Below are positions 36,370 to 47,485 of a stretch of DNA of 64,000 bases, piece by piece (positions within the stretch are counted from its first letter, which is position 1; every line of letters starts with the position of its first letter). Under the pieces are notes generated by a model. The model had not been told where the DNA came from. It made no database searches and saw nothing but the letters and a program-made list of their open reading frames with translations. This DNA comes from Pasteurellaceae bacterium RH1A. GTDB taxonomy: Bacteria > Pseudomonadota > Gammaproteobacteria > Enterobacterales > Pasteurellaceae. The translations under genes and the position numbers were made by a program. The stretch covers positions 2,250,447 to 2,314,446 of the forward strand of contig CP015195.1 in the NCBI GenBank assembly GCA_012221805.1, given 5' to 3'.

Positions 36370-37692
36370 ATGTCTGCGATGTTTTTATTGCAATTCGCCA
36401 TTGTCTTGGTGTGTATCTTAATCGGGGCCCGGGTCGGCGGGATCGGCTTGGGCGTCTTTGGTGGCCTTGGCTTGGCCATCTTGTCCTTCGTCTTTGGGCT
36501 AAAACCCGCCAGTTTGCCAATTGACGTGATGTTTATGATTATGGCCGTGGTGGCCGCAGCCGCTGCTATGCAGGCTGCTGGTGGTTTGGATTATATGATC
36601 AAAATCGCCACCAACATCCTACGCCGTAACCCGAAATACATCACCTTTATCGCTCCACTGGTTACTTGGACTTTCACCGTGCTTGCGGGAACAGGCCACG
36701 TTGCCTACTCAGTGCTGCCTGTGATTGCAGAGGTCAGCCGCCACAACGGCATTCGCCCAGAGCGTCCGCTTTCTATGGCCGTGATTGCCTCCCAGTTCGC
36801 CATTGTGGCCAGCCCGATTGCGGCAGCCGTGGTGGCCGTGGTGGCCTTCCTAGAGCCACAGGGCATTACCCTGGGTAACGTGCTAGGCGTAACCATGCCA
36901 GCAACCATTTTAGGCTTGGCCTTGGCCTGTGTCTTTGTTAATAAAATGGGCAAAGAGTTGAAAGACGACCCAATTTATTTGGCCCGCCTGCAAGACCCTG
37001 AATACGTTAAGGCCAACCAAGCCAACGTTAAAATGGACGACATCCAAATCAGTCCAACGGCTAAAACCTCGGTTGGCCTCTTCCTCTTTGGTGCCTTGTT
37101 AGTGGTCTTGATGGGGGCTATTCCATCCCTGCGTCCTGTCTTTGATGGCAAACCAATGGGTATGGCTCACACCATTGAAATCGTGATGTTGTCTATCGGT
37201 GCCTTGATTATTCTTTTCTGCAAACCAAATGGCGATGCCATTACTAAAGGTTCAGTCTTCCATGCGGGTATGCGGGCGGTGATTGCCATTTTCGGCATTG
37301 CCTGGTTGGGCGACACCCTCATGCAGGCCCACATGACTGAAGTCAAAGAAATGGTTAAGGGCTTGGTGGAAACGGCTCCGTGGGCCTTTGCCTTCGCACT
37401 CTTTGTATTATCTGTGTTAGTTAATAGCCAAGGGGCTACGGTGGCTACCCTCTTCCCATTAGGGGTTGCTTTAGGGATTGAACCTGCCGTGCTTATCGGG
37501 GTCTTTGTAGCGGTAAATGGTTACTTCTTCGTGCCAAACTACGGCCCAATCATTGCCTCCATCGACTTCGACACCACAGGCACCACCCGCATTGGTAAGT
37601 TTATCTTTAACCATAGCTTTATGATCCCAGGCCTGCTTAGTATGGTCTTTAGTATTGCCTTTGGTCTCTTATTCGCCAATATCCTACTCTAA
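36370..37692 (+). CDS. Anaerobic C4-dicarboxylate transporter, DcuA/DcuB family (second copy)
   Basis: A 440-residue Dcu carrier, clearly paralogous to the one at 29239 ([52 protein letters not shown]). It differs in the central loop and may prefer other dicarboxylates such as aspartate, as DcuA does. Whether it is DcuA or DcuB cannot be settled here. Confidence 0.9.
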   Translation: MSAMFLLQFAIVLVCILIGARVGGIGLGVFGGLGLAILSFVFGLKPASLPIDVMFMIMAVVAAAAAMQAAGGLDYMIKIATNILRRNPKYITFIAPLVTWTFTVLAGTGHVAYSVLPVIAEVSRHNGIRPERPLSMAVIASQFAIVASPIAAAVVAVVAFLEPQGITLGNVLGVTMPATILGLALACVFVNKMGKELKDDPIYLARLQDPEYVKANQANVKMDDIQISPTAKTSVGLFLFGALLVVLMGAIPSLRPVFDGKPMGMAHTIEIVMLSIGALIILFCKPNGDAITKGSVFHAGMRAVIAIFGIAWLGDTLMQAHMTEVKEMVKGLVETAPWAFAFALFVLSVLVNSQGATVATLFPLGVALGIEPAVLIGVFVAVNGYFFVPNYGPIIASIDFDTTGTTRIGKFIFNHSFMIPGLLSMVFSIAFGLLFANILL

Positions 37693-37732
37693 CAAGCGGT
37701 TGATTTTGTGAACTAAGTTGCAAATTTGGCAT

Positions 37733-37788
37733 AAGGCTGTTGATCTGCTACCCTAACTAAACTAGAGTAGCTGGCAACAGCCTTTTTC
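37733..37788 (+). terminator. Terminator of the second dcu gene
   Basis: AAGGCTGTTG pairs with CAACAGCCTT, with an inner GCTAC/GTAGC stem and TTTTTC after. A USS (ACAAGCGGT, 37692-37700) overlaps the stop codon region. Confidence 0.85.
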
Positions 37789-37800
37789 TTAGGAGGAAAA

Positions 37801-38748
37801 ATGAAATATACACTCACTGCCGCAGCCCTCTTGGTGCTTTCCCCAGCCTTATTTGCACAAAATAAGGACAGTTGGTTCGATAATTACCACGAGAGCACCT
37901 CCCAAACCTTAGACGGTTGGGCTAGGTCCATTGATGGCTGGATTGCCGAGCCAGACCCAGACCGCCCAGCCACGGCCAACCTGCGTTTTATGCTAGATAA
38001 CCAATGGAACCGCTATGATGGCTACTCAATCAAGCCCCGTGTGCGGGCTAAAATCCGCCTGCCTTCCCTGAAAAAACGCTGGAGCCTGGTGATTGGGGAT
38101 GATGACTTAGACAACCAAAACCGTGACAAAACCAATGTTTACCCCAACTATCACGGCCTTGAGAAGGAAAGACACTACGACAGACAACAGGCCCGTAATG
38201 ATAACGCTTCTGTTGCCCTGCGTTGGTCGAATTTCAGTAAGTCTTGGGGGGTAGATACCGATGCCGATATTGGTTTACGGGCCAGGGGCGATCTTTATCT
38301 CCGCTTAAAAGCCAATAAAGAGTGGCGCTTAGATGATGTGACCACCACAAGGCTGGAGCAAATCTACCGCTACGGCGCCAAGAGCCGGCATTATGCTCGC
38401 ACCAACTTTGAGGTCAAACGCTACTTGGCTGACAATTTCTTCGTGGCCAACCACCTCTTTTTAGACTATCGCCACAATAAAAAAGACGAATCCCTCTGGT
38501 GGGGCAATAGCCTCTACGGCCAGCACCATTTTGCCAACCACAAGCGCCTTAATTATGGGGTTTTAGTTGGCGGGCCAATTCGGCATAAGGCGGCCAAGCT
38601 TAACGGCTACGGGCCTTTTGTCAGCTGGCGCCAGCCTATTTACCGTGACTGGCTCTTCTTACAGACCGAATTAAATTACTACAACAATAAAGAATTGGAT
38701 CGCAGCCACCACCTAGGCGGCTTTATGCGCTTGGAAGTGATTTTTTAG
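37801..38748 (+). CDS. Outer-membrane beta-barrel protein of unknown role
   Basis: A 315-residue protein with a signal peptide ([20 protein letters not shown]) and AGGAGG just before the start. The mature part alternates polar and aromatic residues in short strands ([41 protein letters not shown]) and ends in Phe (RLEVIF), the classical outer-membrane assembly signal. I do not recognise the family. It is a single-gene unit between a dicarboxylate carrier and glyQ. Confidence 0.7.
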   Translation: MKYTLTAAALLVLSPALFAQNKDSWFDNYHESTSQTLDGWARSIDGWIAEPDPDRPATANLRFMLDNQWNRYDGYSIKPRVRAKIRLPSLKKRWSLVIGDDDLDNQNRDKTNVYPNYHGLEKERHYDRQQARNDNASVALRWSNFSKSWGVDTDADIGLRARGDLYLRLKANKEWRLDDVTTTRLEQIYRYGAKSRHYARTNFEVKRYLADNFFVANHLFLDYRHNKKDESLWWGNSLYGQHHFANHKRLNYGVLVGGPIRHKAAKLNGYGPFVSWRQPIYRDWLFLQTELNYYNNKELDRSHHLGGFMRLEVIF

Positions 38749-38759
38749 TTGCAAAAATC

Positions 38760-38790
38760 TTGCCAAACTAGACCGCTTGCAGGCTATAAT
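38760..38790 (+). promoter_or_regulatory. Candidate glyQ promoter
   Basis: TATAAT at 38785-38790 with TTGCCA at 38760-38765 (19-base spacer, long). A USS-like ACCGCTTG lies between the two hexamers. Confidence 0.5.
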
Positions 38791-38827
38791 AAGGGCATTT
38801 TTCGCATCAAGTTTAGGAATAAGTAAA

Positions 38828-39736
38828 ATGTCAGACAAATTTAACGTAAAAACCTTCCAAGGCATGATCTTGGCCCTGCAAGATTACTGGGCCAGCCACG
38901 GCTGCACCATTGTTCAGCCCCTGGATATGGAAGTCGGCGCCGGCACCTCTCACCCCATGACGGCACTTAGAGCCTTAGGCCCAGAGCCGATGGCCTTTGC
39001 CTATGTGCAGCCTTCCCGCCGCCCAACAGACGGCCGCTATGGCGAAAACCCAAACCGTTTGCAGCACTACTACCAATTCCAGGTGGTGATTAAGCCTTCG
39101 CCAGACAATATTCAAGAGCTCTATCTCGGCTCCCTTAAAATGCTGGGCTTTGACCCAACCCAAAACGATATCCGCTTTGTGGAAGACAACTGGGAAAACC
39201 CAACCTTGGGCGCCTGGGGCCTAGGCTGGGAGGTTTGGCTAAACGGCATGGAAGTGACCCAATTTACCTACTTCCAACAGGTGGGTGGCCTAGAATGTCG
39301 CCCAGTAACAGGTGAAGTCACCTATGGCCTGGAGCGTTTGGCCATGTATATTCAGGGCGTGGACAGCGTTTATGACCTGGTTTGGTCAGACGGCCCGCTA
39401 GGCAAAACCACCTACGGTGATGTCTTCCACCAAAATGAAGTGGAGCAGTCCACCTACAACTTTGAATATGCCGATGTGGACTTCCTCTTCCAATGCTTCG
39501 AGCAGTATGAAAAAGAGGCCAAGGCCCTTTTAGAACTGGAAAAACCTTTGCCACTGCCAGCCTATGAGCGGATTTTAAAGGCCGCCCACAGCTTCAACCT
39601 TTTAGATGCCCGCAAGGCCATTTCCGTGACCGAACGCCAGCGTTATATCCTGCGCATTCGCACCCTGACCAAGATGGTGGCCGAAGCCTACTACGCCAGC
39701 CGTGAGGCACTGGGTTTTCCAGGGTGTAAGGCTTAA
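38828..39736 (+). CDS. glyQ: Glycyl-tRNA synthetase alpha subunit GlyQ
   Basis: A 302-residue subunit of the bacterial alpha2beta2 Gly[38 protein letters not shown] and [16 protein letters not shown] are conserved. ATG 38828 after AGGAATAAGT is chosen over ATG 38777, which lies in the promoter. glyS does not follow directly; the next gene is a peptidase on the other strand. Confidence 0.97.
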   Translation: MSDKFNVKTFQGMILALQDYWASHGCTIVQPLDMEVGAGTSHPMTALRALGPEPMAFAYVQPSRRPTDGRYGENPNRLQHYYQFQVVIKPSPDNIQELYLGSLKMLGFDPTQNDIRFVEDNWENPTLGAWGLGWEVWLNGMEVTQFTYFQQVGGLECRPVTGEVTYGLERLAMYIQGVDSVYDLVWSDGPLGKTTYGDVFHQNEVEQSTYNFEYADVDFLFQCFEQYEKEAKALLELEKPLPLPAYERILKAAHSFNLLDARKAISVTERQRYILRIRTLTKMVAEAYYASREALGFPGCKA

Positions 39737-39750
39737 TCCTTTTAGATCAC

Positions 39751-39866
39751 CTCTGCCCCCCTCAGCCCTTCGGGCAGCTCCCCCCGCAAGCGGAGGGAGC
39801 GAAAGCTTGTAAAGATCGCTTTCCTCCACCCGCTTGCGGGGGGAGGTGCCGAAGGCGGAGGGGGTA
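39751..39866. repeat. GC-rich dispersed repeat family C (second copy)
   Basis: CCCCCCTCAGCCCTTCGGGC and CTCCCCCCGCAAGCGGAGGG, then an inverted copy CCTCCACCCGCTTGCGGGGG and AGGTGCCGAAGGCGGAGGGGG. Same arms as 35211-35392 with a shorter centre (AAAGCTTGTAAAGATCGCTTT). Confidence 0.8.
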
Positions 39867-39871
39867 AATAC

Positions 39872-40366
39872 TTACTCAAACCCCTTTTTCTGATCAACCA
39901 GCGGAAAAGGATTAACCGCTGTCCTATCCCATTCATAAATCCCATAATGCAGGTGGGGCGGTGTGCCCTTGGCATTGCCGGTGTCGCCCACATAGCCGAT
40001 AATATGGCCTGCTGGAATGATTTTAAAGCGATGTAAGTCTTCAGCCACGCTGTCTAAATGGGCATAGTAGTGCCACATAAGCCCCTCGCCCAAGACGGTC
40101 ACAAAAATCCCACCCAAACGGCTTTCCCCAATCCTCATAACCACACCTCTGGTCGTGCTTTGAATGGGCGTGCCCCGCTTGGCGAAAATATCCACGCCCT
40201 CATGCAGCCGTCCGCCACCCCGAGGGGCGTGCCAGGTGTCGATAAAAGAGCGGCCCTGAACAGGGTTGGGCAGGCTTTGGGCTGTCGGCGGCTTGCCTAT
40301 AAACCAGACGGCTGCCAGGCTAAGTAGGAGGCCTAAAAGGGCCAAAGATAAGATGATTTTTTTCAT
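39872..40366 (-). CDS. M23-family (LytM-type) peptidase, membrane-anchored
   Basis: A 164-residue protein with one N-terminal transmembrane or signal segment ([21 protein letters not shown]). The LytM metal motifs are present: H-x3-D in LHEGVDIFA and HxH in [11 protein letters not shown]. It should cut peptidoglycan cross-bridges in the periplasm. ATG 40366 with GGAGGAG upstream is chosen over a longer frame. Confidence 0.88.
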   Translation of the reverse strand: MKKIILSLALLGLLLSLAAVWFIGKPPTAQSLPNPVQGRSFIDTWHAPRGGGRLHEGVDIFAKRGTPIQSTTRGVVMRIGESRLGGIFVTVLGEGLMWHYYAHLDSVAEDLHRFKIIPAGHIIGYVGDTGNAKGTPPHLHYGIYEWDRTAVNPFPLVDQKKGFE

Positions 40367-40694
40367 AGCTCCTCCAATTTGGGCCGATTGTAACAGAAAA
40401 TCCCAAGCAACCAAGCGGCAAAAATAATTGCCCTTAAAAGCCATAATTGCCTTGCTAAAACCGCCTTTAAAATGCCATAATGCCCCGTTTTTTGTGCGTG
40501 TAATCTATTTGCAAAAAATCGCCAAAAACACCCCGCTTGTCACTTGAAAAGCAAGCCTAAGTGGTTGATTATGCAGTCAAAATTTTGAGTGTTAGACATA
40601 ATGACCGCCGATTTTCGCCTAAGTTGAGAGTCGTGAGATTGACAAAACCTAAGCGAGTATTGACAGAATAACGATATAACAATGAGAAAACACA
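40367..40694. promoter_or_regulatory. Leader and promoter region of rne
   Basis: The gap holds the upstream region of the divergent peptidase and a long rne leader. Two TTGACA hexamers occur at 40639 and 40660, with no well-spaced -10 for either. USS-like words (CAAGCGGCAAAAA, CCGCTTGTCA) occur near 40410 and 40545. RNase E mRNA leaders in enterics form hairpins for autoregulation, but I cannot assign a defined structure here. Confidence 0.4.
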
Positions 40695-43673
40695 ATGAAA
40701 AGAATGTTAATCAACGCAACCCAAAAAGAGGAGTTGCGGGTTGCCCTGGTTGATGGGCAACGTCTCTTCGATTTAGATATCGAAACCCCAGGACACGAGC
40801 AGAAAAAAGCCAACATCTATAAGGGAAAAATTACTCGTGTTGAACCCAGTCTTGAAGCTGCCTTCGTTGATTACGGGGCAGAACGCCACGGTTTCCTGCC
40901 ACTAAAAGAAATTTCTCGGGAATACTTCCCTGAAGGCTATGTCTTCCAAGGCCGCCCCAATATTCGTGACATCATCAGCGAGGGTGCTGAGGTTATCGTT
41001 CAGGTCGCCAAGGAAGAACGGGGCAACAAGGGTGCAGCCCTGACTACCTTTATCTCCCTGGCAGGTAGCTATCTGGTTTTAATGCCTAATAACCCAAGAG
41101 CCGGTGGGATTTCTCGCCGCATTGAGGGCGATGAGCGTTTAGAACTCAAAGAAGCCCTAGACTGCCTAGATGTGCCTGATGATGTGGGCTTGATTGTGCG
41201 TACCGCAGGTGTGGGCAAGTCGCCAGAAGAGTTGCAGTGGGACTTAAAAGTGCTCCTGCATCACTGGGAAGCCATCAAAAAAGCAGCAGAATCTCGCCCA
41301 GCACCTTTCCTTATTCACCAGGAAAGCGATGTGATCGTGCGAGCCATTCGGGACTATCTCCGCCGGGATATTGGCGAAATTCTCATCGACAACAAGAAGG
41401 TCTTTGAGAAGGCGAAAAACCATATCCGCCTGGTCCGTCCAGACTTTATCAACCGTGTCCGCCTCTATGAGGGCGAAGTGCCACTCTTTAGCCACTACCA
41501 AATCGAATCGCAAATCGAATCCGCCTTCCAGCGTGAGGTTCGCCTGCCGTCTGGTGGTTCCATTGTGATTGATGTAACCGAAGCCCTAACCGCTATCGAC
41601 ATCAACTCTGCCCGTTCAACCCGGGGCGGCGACATTGAGGAAACGGCTCTTAACACTAACTTAGAAGCAGCTGATGAAATCGCCCGTCAATTACGCTTGC
41701 GGGACTTGGGCGGCCTGGTGGTGATCGACTTTATCGATATGACCCCTGTTCGCCACCAGCGTGAGGTGGAAAACCGTATTCGTGAAGCTACCCGCCAAGA
41801 TCGGGCCCGCATTCAGTTCGGTCGCATTTCCCGCTTTGGTCTTTTGGAAATGAGCCGTCAGCGTCTCAGCCCATCTTTAAGTGAGGCCTCCAGCCACGTT
41901 TGCCCACGCTGCCAAGGCACAGGCAAGGTGCGGGATAATGAGTCCATTGCTCTATCCATTCTTCGCTTGCTGGAAGAAGAGGCCATTAAGGACAATTCTG
42001 CCCAGGTTCACGCCATTGTGCCTGTGGAAGTGGCTTCCTACCTACTTAACGAAAAACGCCGAGCCATCAGCGACATTGAAAAACGTCAGGATGTGCAGAT
42101 TGTGGTCGTGCCAAGCGAAAGCATGGAAACCCCGCACTTCAGCGTTTACCGCCTGCGGGAAAGTGAGATTATCCCAGCCCTCAGCTACGATTTGGCCAAA
42201 CGCTACCAAGAGCGGGAAGAAGAGCAAAATGTATCGGTAGCCAGCCGTGAAGAAACCTTGGTCACCCGCAATGAGCCGGTGATTACGGTCGAAAGTGTGC
42301 TCAACAGCAGTGAGCTTAACCTGCAACCAGCCCCAAGCCCAGTTGAGCCGAAAAAACCATCGCTCTTATGCCGTATTGTGACTGCCATCAAGGGCCTTTT
42401 TGCCAAGGAAGAAGAGCAGAAGCCAGTCAAGAAAACGACTAGCCGTAGCCGCAACCAACGTGATCGCCGCAACCCACGCCGTGAACGTTCCCAAACCCGA
42501 GCCAACCAGGCCAAGGATGAAACCAAGGCTGCACCGGTTAAGGAGCGTCAGGAAGCTAAAAAACGCCGTGTCGTGGAAGAGGTGGTGGAAGCCCCACGTT
42601 CAGAGCGTAACGAACGTGCCGAGGCACCAGCCAAAGAAGCCCAGGTTGCAGAACGCCGCCAACGCCGTGATCTGCGTAAGCGGGTGCGGGTGGAACAAGC
42701 ACCAGCAGAACAGGCAGAAGCCTCGGTACAGGCTGTAGTCGCCCCAGTGCAAGCGGAGCAAAATCTGCAAAAACCTGCAAAAGTGCAACCGCTTGTCAAC
42801 CAGGCCAAGGCCCAAAACCCAGAGCCAGCAACTCAAGAGCCAGCTGAAACACCGGTAAGTGAAGAACGCAACGAGCGTGAGGGCAACCGCCAACGCCGCC
42901 TGCCTCGCCACCTGCGTGTGGGCAACCAACGCCGCCGTGACGATCGCAAACGCCAAACGGTCACTTCGCCAGTGCCACTAACATCTGCCGTGATGTCGCC
43001 AGAACTGGCCAGCGGCAAGGTTTGGGTTCGTTTTGAGGCAGTCCCTGCCAAGGCGGAAGAAAAACCACGCTTCTTGTCGGTAGATGAAATGCTCCAGCAA
43101 CAAGAGCCAGCCCAGGCAGCAGAAAAGGCTGAAACAGTTGTCAAGGCTCAACCTAATAAGGATGCTACTTCAACTGTGCCTTTTGGTGGTTTTGTGGCTC
43201 AGCCGACTGACCGTGATCTGGTTAAAGAAAATCAGGAAAAACGCCAGCATCCTCAAGAGGAAGCCCAGGCGCAAGCCGTCAAGGCCGACAGTAAGTCAGA
43301 GGCTCATACTTCAACCGTGCCTTTTGGCGGCTTTGTGACCCAGCCGACCAACCGTGATTTGGTCAAAGAGAAGAACGAGCGGGTTAAGCATAAGCCAGCC
43401 CATATCGAAACGGTGGACGAGCATAAGGCCCTGCCTGAGATCGCCCTTTACCAAAGCGATTATGCCTTTGCCGGCAAGCTAGGCACCTTCTCCCGAGCCA
43501 GTCACACCAAGGCAGAGGCCACAGTGGCCAGTGCCCCAAGCGAGGAGATTAAAATCCTCCAAGCCCAAGAGTGGAACAACTCCCGTTACTACTTCTATGG
43601 CAAGGGCTTCGGCGGCCATTCGAGTGCAGTCAGCCATGTTTATTCGGCTCCAAGAGTGGCGACAAACGATTAA
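40695..43673 (+). CDS. rne: Ribonuclease E
   Basis: A 992-residue endoribonuclease. S1 domain at about 39-120; catalytic magnesium residues Asp302 ([10 protein letters not shown]) and Asp345 (VVIDFIDM); zinc link Cys403/Cys406 in CPRCQGTG. After about residue 520 the tail is disordered: Arg-rich RNA-binding stretches ([18 protein letters not shown]), a [16 protein letters not shown] microdomain as in E. coli, and two copies of [17 protein letters not shown]. An inverted USS is embedded in the coding sequence at 42751-42796. It is the degradosome scaffold at the membrane. Confidence 0.97.
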   Translation: MKRMLINATQKEELRVALVDGQRLFDLDIETPGHEQKKANIYKGKITRVEPSLEAAFVDYGAERHGFLPLKEISREYFPEGYVFQGRPNIRDIISEGAEVIVQVAKEERGNKGAALTTFISLAGSYLVLMPNNPRAGGISRRIEGDERLELKEALDCLDVPDDVGLIVRTAGVGKSPEELQWDLKVLLHHWEAIKKAAESRPAPFLIHQESDVIVRAIRDYLRRDIGEILIDNKKVFEKAKNHIRLVRPDFINRVRLYEGEVPLFSHYQIESQIESAFQREVRLPSGGSIVIDVTEALTAIDINSARSTRGGDIEETALNTNLEAADEIARQLRLRDLGGLVVIDFIDMTPVRHQREVENRIREATRQDRARIQFGRISRFGLLEMSRQRLSPSLSEASSHVCPRCQGTGKVRDNESIALSILRLLEEEAIKDNSAQVHAIVPVEVASYLLNEKRRAISDIEKRQDVQIVVVPSESMETPHFSVYRLRESEIIPALSYDLAKRYQEREEEQNVSVASREETLVTRNEPVITVESVLNSSELNLQPAPSPVEPKKPSLLCRIVTAIKGLFAKEEEQKPVKKTTSRSRNQRDRRNPRRERSQTRANQAKDETKAAPVKERQEAKKRRVVEEVVEAPRSERNERAEAPAKEAQVAERRQRRDLRKRVRVEQAPAEQAEASVQAVVAPVQAEQNLQKPAKVQPLVNQAKAQNPEPATQEPAETPVSEERNEREGNRQRRLPRHLRVGNQRRRDDRKRQTVTSPVPLTSAVMSPELASGKVWVRFEAVPAKAEEKPRFLSVDEMLQQQEPAQAAEKAETVVKAQPNKDATSTVPFGGFVAQPTDRDLVKENQEKRQHPQEEAQAQAVKADSKSEAHTSTVPFGGFVTQPTNRDLVKEKNERVKHKPAHIETVDEHKALPEIALYQSDYAFAGKLGTFSRASHTKAEATVASAPSEEIKILQAQEWNNSRYYFYGKGFGGHSSAVSHVYSAPRVATND

Positions 43674-43695
43674 AGTCTTGAAGGCTTAATCAAGC

Positions 43696-43736
43696 GGTGG
43701 AAGCGTAATTATCGTATGCTTCCACCCTTTCTTGTT
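43696..43736 (+). terminator. rne terminator
   Basis: GGTGGAAGC/GCTTCCACC with a 13-base loop and a CTTTCTTGTTTTT tail; the left arm is part of a USS-like CAAGCGGT. Confidence 0.85.
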
Positions 43737-43967
43737 TTTATGCCCATCTTTACAAAAAATTATTGTGCTGATTATCTAAAACAAAATTTATCGAAAAAAC
43801 TGCTATTTTTCATATTTTGGTTTTTTATCTCAAAAATAAAATCAAAATCAGCCATTTATACTAGCAAAAGCCAAAATCATCGCGTTTAAAATTATTTTTA
43901 TCACTTTACTTTTGAGGCTTTCTTGGGCATATTTGCCCAGTATTTTTAGTTTAGAGGTAACTTACTT
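43737..43967 (+). promoter_or_regulatory. AT-rich leader of the NSS transporter operon
   Basis: Very AT-rich gap. A hairpin TGGGCATATTTGCCCA (43924-43939) followed by GTATTTTT lies 29 bases before the start and could attenuate transcription. No clear -35/-10 pair stands out among the many TA-rich words. Confidence 0.45.
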
Positions 43968-45494
43968 ATGGCAAGTGTAAATTCATCGGTTCCACAACGT
44001 GAAACCTTTTCAGGCCGCAAGGCCTTTATCCTTGCTGCTATCGGTTCAGCCGTGGGCTTGGGTAACATTTGGCGTTTCCCTTATACCACCTATGAAAACG
44101 GCGGCGGCGCCTTCATTCTTCCTTACCTTATCGCCCTTTTAACGGCCGGTATTCCCCTGCTTTTCTTAGATTATGCCATTGGCCATCGCCACCGTGGCGG
44201 GGCGCCCTTGTCCTATCGCCGTTTCAGCCGACACTTTGAAACCTTCGGTTGGTGGCAGGTTATGGTCAATGTTATCATCGGTATTTACTATGCGGTGGTT
44301 TTAGGCTGGGCGGCCAGCTATACCTATTTCTCCGTCAATGGCGCCTGGAGCGACAAGCCAATCGACTTCTTTATTGGCGAATTCCTCAAAATGGGTGACA
44401 TCACCCAAGGGGTTAGCTTTGAGTTTGTTGGCATGGTGACAGGCCCGCTTGTAGCCGCTTGGCTCATTGCCCTTGGCGTATTAGCCCTGGGCGTGCAAAA
44501 GGGGATTGCCAAGGCCTCAAGCATCTTAATGCCTATTTTGGTGGTCATGTTTGTTATCTTAGTGGTCTATGCCCTCACATTGCCCGGTGCGGCCAAGGGC
44601 TTGGATGCCCTTTTCACCCCAGACTGGGCAAAACTGGCTGACCCAAGTGTGTGGATTGCGGCCTATGGCCAGATCTTCTTCTCATTGTCTATCTGCTTCG
44701 GGATCATGATCACCTACGCCTCCTACCTCAAGAAAGATTCAGACCTCACCGGCAGCGGCCTAGTGGTCGGCTTTGCCAACAGTGGCTTTGAATTATTGGC
44801 CGGTATCGGTGTGTTCGCAGCCCTGGGCTTTATGGCAACAGTTGCTGGCCAAGAGGTTAGCGAAGTGGCCAAGGGTGGAATTGGCTTGGCCTTCTTTGCC
44901 TTCCCAACCATCATTAACCAGGCGCCATTTGGCGAAATCTTGGGCGTGCTCTTCTTCGGCTCCCTCACCTTTGCTGCCTTAACCTCCTTTATTTCGGTTA
45001 TTGAAGTGATTATTTCAGCCGTTCAAGACAAGCTCAACGTCAGCCGTGTGGCCGTGACCTTTATTGTTGGCCTGCCAATGATGTTCCTTTCTGTCGTTCT
45101 CTTTGGCACAACAACCGGCCTGCCGATGTTGGATGTGTTAGATAAGTTTGTAAACTACTTCGGCATCGTGGCCGTGGCCTTTGTGTCCTTGATTGTGATT
45201 GTGTCAGACGAAAAATTAGGCGTGCTTGGCCAACACATCAACAAAACCTCTTCCTTCAAGGTCGGTTTCTTCTGGCGCTTCTGCATCGTTTTAACCACCG
45301 GCGTCTTGGCCTTTATGCTCTTTAGTGAAGGGGCCAAGGTCTTCAACGAAGGTTATGAGGGCTACCCGAACTGGTTTGTAAACACCTTCGGTTGGGGTAT
45401 GGCTGTGAGTTTATTAGTGGTTTCCTTCTTGCTCTCCCGCTTAAAATGGAAGAAAGAAGTCTTAGAGGCCCATCAAATTCAAGAGGAAGATTAA
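43968..45494 (+). CDS. Sodium-dependent amino acid importer, NSS/SNF family large subunit (MetP-like)
   Basis: A 508-residue transporter with about 12 helices. The first-helix signature [17 protein letters not shown] and [10 protein letters not shown] are typical of neurotransmitter:sodium symporters. The next gene is the tiny MetS-type subunit, which points to methionine/alanine import as in Corynebacterium MetPS. Inner membrane. Confidence 0.92.
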   Translation: MASVNSSVPQRETFSGRKAFILAAIGSAVGLGNIWRFPYTTYENGGGAFILPYLIALLTAGIPLLFLDYAIGHRHRGGAPLSYRRFSRHFETFGWWQVMVNVIIGIYYAVVLGWAASYTYFSVNGAWSDKPIDFFIGEFLKMGDITQGVSFEFVGMVTGPLVAAWLIALGVLALGVQKGIAKASSILMPILVVMFVILVVYALTLPGAAKGLDALFTPDWAKLADPSVWIAAYGQIFFSLSICFGIMITYASYLKKDSDLTGSGLVVGFANSGFELLAGIGVFAALGFMATVAGQEVSEVAKGGIGLAFFAFPTIINQAPFGEILGVLFFGSLTFAALTSFISVIEVIISAVQDKLNVSRVAVTFIVGLPMMFLSVVLFGTTTGLPMLDVLDKFVNYFGIVAVAFVSLIVIVSDEKLGVLGQHINKTSSFKVGFFWRFCIVLTTGVLAFMLFSEGAKVFNEGYEGYPNWFVNTFGWGMAVSLLVVSFLLSRLKWKKEVLEAHQIQEED

Positions 45495-45495
45495 G

Positions 45496-45588
45496 ATGAG
45501 TACCAGTGCAATTATTATGATGGTTGTTGCCCTATCCATCCTTTGGGGCGGCTTAATTCTAGCGGTAAAACGTTTGCCGAAAGAATAG
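45496..45588 (+). CDS. MetS-family small subunit of the NSS importer
   Basis: A 30-residue single-helix peptide, MSTSAIIMMVVALSILWGG and then LILAVKRLPKE. Sequence, size and position (ATG one base after the previous TAA) match the methionine/alanine importer small subunit family. It should sit in the inner membrane with the large subunit. Confidence 0.85.
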   Translation: MSTSAIIMMVVALSILWGGLILAVKRLPKE

Positions 45589-45609
45589 TGTAAAAAAACC
45601 ATAAAACAT

Positions 45610-45642
45610 AACCGCTTGTGGGCAACTGCAAGCGGTTTTTTC
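45610..45642 (+). terminator. Inverted USS terminator
   Basis: AACCGCTTG and CAAGCGGTT form a nine-bp stem with a TGGGCAACTG loop and a T run; both arms are USS cores. Confidence 0.85.
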
Positions 45643-45714
45643 ATGGAAATCCTGCTTGTGAGCGGCCGCTTCTTTGCGTAAAATGGTGGCCAATTATTCC
45701 TTTCAACGAGTGCC

Positions 45715-46920
45715 ATGTTAAGCCATAAAAAAATCCTGGTGGGCATTACAGGCGGGATTGCCGCCTATAAGACCATCGAACTTATCCGCCATTTTAAAAC
45801 CGCCAATGCAGAGGTGCGGGTGGTCTTAACCCCTGCGGCAGAAGCCTTTGTCACCCCGCTTACCTTGCAGGCCATTTCAGGCAATGCGGTTTCCACCTCC
45901 TTGTTAGACCCTCAGGCTGAACTGGCCATGGGCCATATTGAGCTGGCCAAGTGGGCGGATTTGGTTGTGATTGCTCCAGCCTCGGCCGACTTTATTGCCC
46001 GTCTCAATCTGGGCCTGGGCAACGATCTCCTTTCCACCCTTTGCCTGGCCACGCCTGCCCCCCTCATGCTGGCACCAGCCATGAACCAGCAGATGTACAA
46101 GCGGCCATCTGTGCAGCGAAATTTGCAAGGCTTGGTTGAGGATGGTGTTGAACTGATCGGCCCCAATAGCGGCTTTCAGGCCTGTGGCGATGTGGGCAAG
46201 GGCCGAATGGCCGAACCTAGCGAGATTTTTGAAGCGGTTTGTAAGCACTTTCAGGGCAAGCAAGACCTGGCTCACTTGCATATTGCGATTACTGCCGGCG
46301 GCACCCGTGAGGCCATTGACCCCGTGCGTTATATTTCCAACCACAGTTCAGGCAAGATGGGCTATGCCATCGCATCTGCTTTCGCTAAACGGGGAGCCAA
46401 GGTCAGCCTAATTTCAGGCCCTACCAATCTGGCCACGCCAGCTCATGTGGATCGCTTTGATGTGGTTTCCGCCCAGGAGATGTTGCAAAAAGCGGAGGAA
46501 ATCGCCCCGCTTGCAGATATCTTTATCGGCTGTGCGGCGGTAGCTGATTACCGTGTGGCTGAGGTAGCTGACCAGAAAATCAAGAAAACCGATGACAATG
46601 GGGAGCTGACCCTAAAACTGGTCAAAAACCCCGATATTATCGCCAGCATCGCAGCCATGGAGACAAACCGCCCCTTTGTAGTGGGCTTTGCCGCTGAAAC
46701 CCAGAATGTGGCAGATTACGCCAAAGCTAAGCGAGAGCGTAAGAACTTGGACTTAATTTGTGCAAATGATGTGTCAGGCGGCCAAGTCTTTAACGCTGAT
46801 CAAAACGCTCTTCAACTCTTCTGGCATAATGGGGAAAAAGCCTTGCCGCTGATGAGTAAGGAGAAGTTGGCGGAAGTGTTGGTGGAGGAGATTATTTCAC
46901 GCTACCAATCCATTCACTGA
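45715..46920 (+). CDS. coaBC: Bifunctional phosphopantothenoylcysteine decarboxylase/synthetase CoaBC (Dfp)
   Basis: A 401-residue enzyme of CoA synthesis. The CoaC flavin domain has GGIAAYKTIELIR, the active-site His in MGHIELAKWAD and PAMNQQMYKRP. The CoaB domain has ITAGGTREAIDPVRYISNHSSG and KIKK. It makes 4'-phosphopantetheine, the prosthetic group also needed by the ACP at 214. Confidence 0.96.
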   Translation: MLSHKKILVGITGGIAAYKTIELIRHFKTANAEVRVVLTPAAEAFVTPLTLQAISGNAVSTSLLDPQAELAMGHIELAKWADLVVIAPASADFIARLNLGLGNDLLSTLCLATPAPLMLAPAMNQQMYKRPSVQRNLQGLVEDGVELIGPNSGFQACGDVGKGRMAEPSEIFEAVCKHFQGKQDLAHLHIAITAGGTREAIDPVRYISNHSSGKMGYAIASAFAKRGAKVSLISGPTNLATPAHVDRFDVVSAQEMLQKAEEIAPLADIFIGCAAVADYRVAEVADQKIKKTDDNGELTLKLVKNPDIIASIAAMETNRPFVVGFAAETQNVADYAKAKRERKNLDLICANDVSGGQVFNADQNALQLFWHNGEKALPLMSKEKLAEVLVEEIISRYQSIH

Positions 46921-46983
46921 TGGCGCCAGCGTCCTCGCTGGTGCCTTAGCTTTATTAGCACTAGCCTGGAGGCTGGCGCTATC
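46919..46983. repeat. Palindromic element family A, between coaBC and dut
   Basis: GATGGCGCCAGCGTCCTCGC... and CTAGCCTGGAGGCTGGCGCTATC: each side has its own hairpin (CCAGC/GCTGG), and the outer GCGCC/GGCGC arms pair. It starts at the coaBC stop codon. Confidence 0.8.
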
Positions 46984-47029
46984 AAAAGCGAAAATATAGA
47001 TTATAGAAAATATAAGGGACAATACATAA

Positions 47030-47485
47030 ATGAAACAAATCGACTTAAAAATTTTAGACAGACGGATTGGCAGTGAATTTCCCCTGCCGGCCTATGCCAC
47101 AGAGGGTTCGGCAGGCTTGGACTTACGAGCCTTGATCGATGGCCCGATGACGGTAGAAGCCGGCCAAACCGTGCTAATCCCAACCGGGATTTCTATTTAT
47201 ATTGCAGACCCCAATCTGGCGGCAGTGATTTTACCCCGCTCAGGCCTGGGCCATAAGAATGGGATTGTTCTGGGCAATTTGGTGGGTTTGATTGACTCGG
47301 ATTACCAAGGCCCGCTCATGGTTTCTCTTTGGAACAGAAGCGAGCAGCCCTTTACTGTTGAGGTGGGCGACCGCATTGCCCAGCTGGTCTTTGTGCCGGT
47401 GGTGCAAGCTTCTTTTAACATCGTTAATGACTTCGCCCAAACCCAGCGGGGCGAGGGTGGATTTGGCCATTCAGGGAAGCAGTAA
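47030..47485 (+). CDS. dut: dUTP diphosphatase
   Basis: A 151-residue trimeric dUTPase. [33 protein letters not shown] and the C-terminal [12 protein letters not shown] arm are intact. It prevents uracil entry into DNA. Confidence 0.97.
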   Translation: MKQIDLKILDRRIGSEFPLPAYATEGSAGLDLRALIDGPMTVEAGQTVLIPTGISIYIADPNLAAVILPRSGLGHKNGIVLGNLVGLIDSDYQGPLMVSLWNRSEQPFTVEVGDRIAQLVFVPVVQASFNIVNDFAQTQRGEGGFGHSGKQ

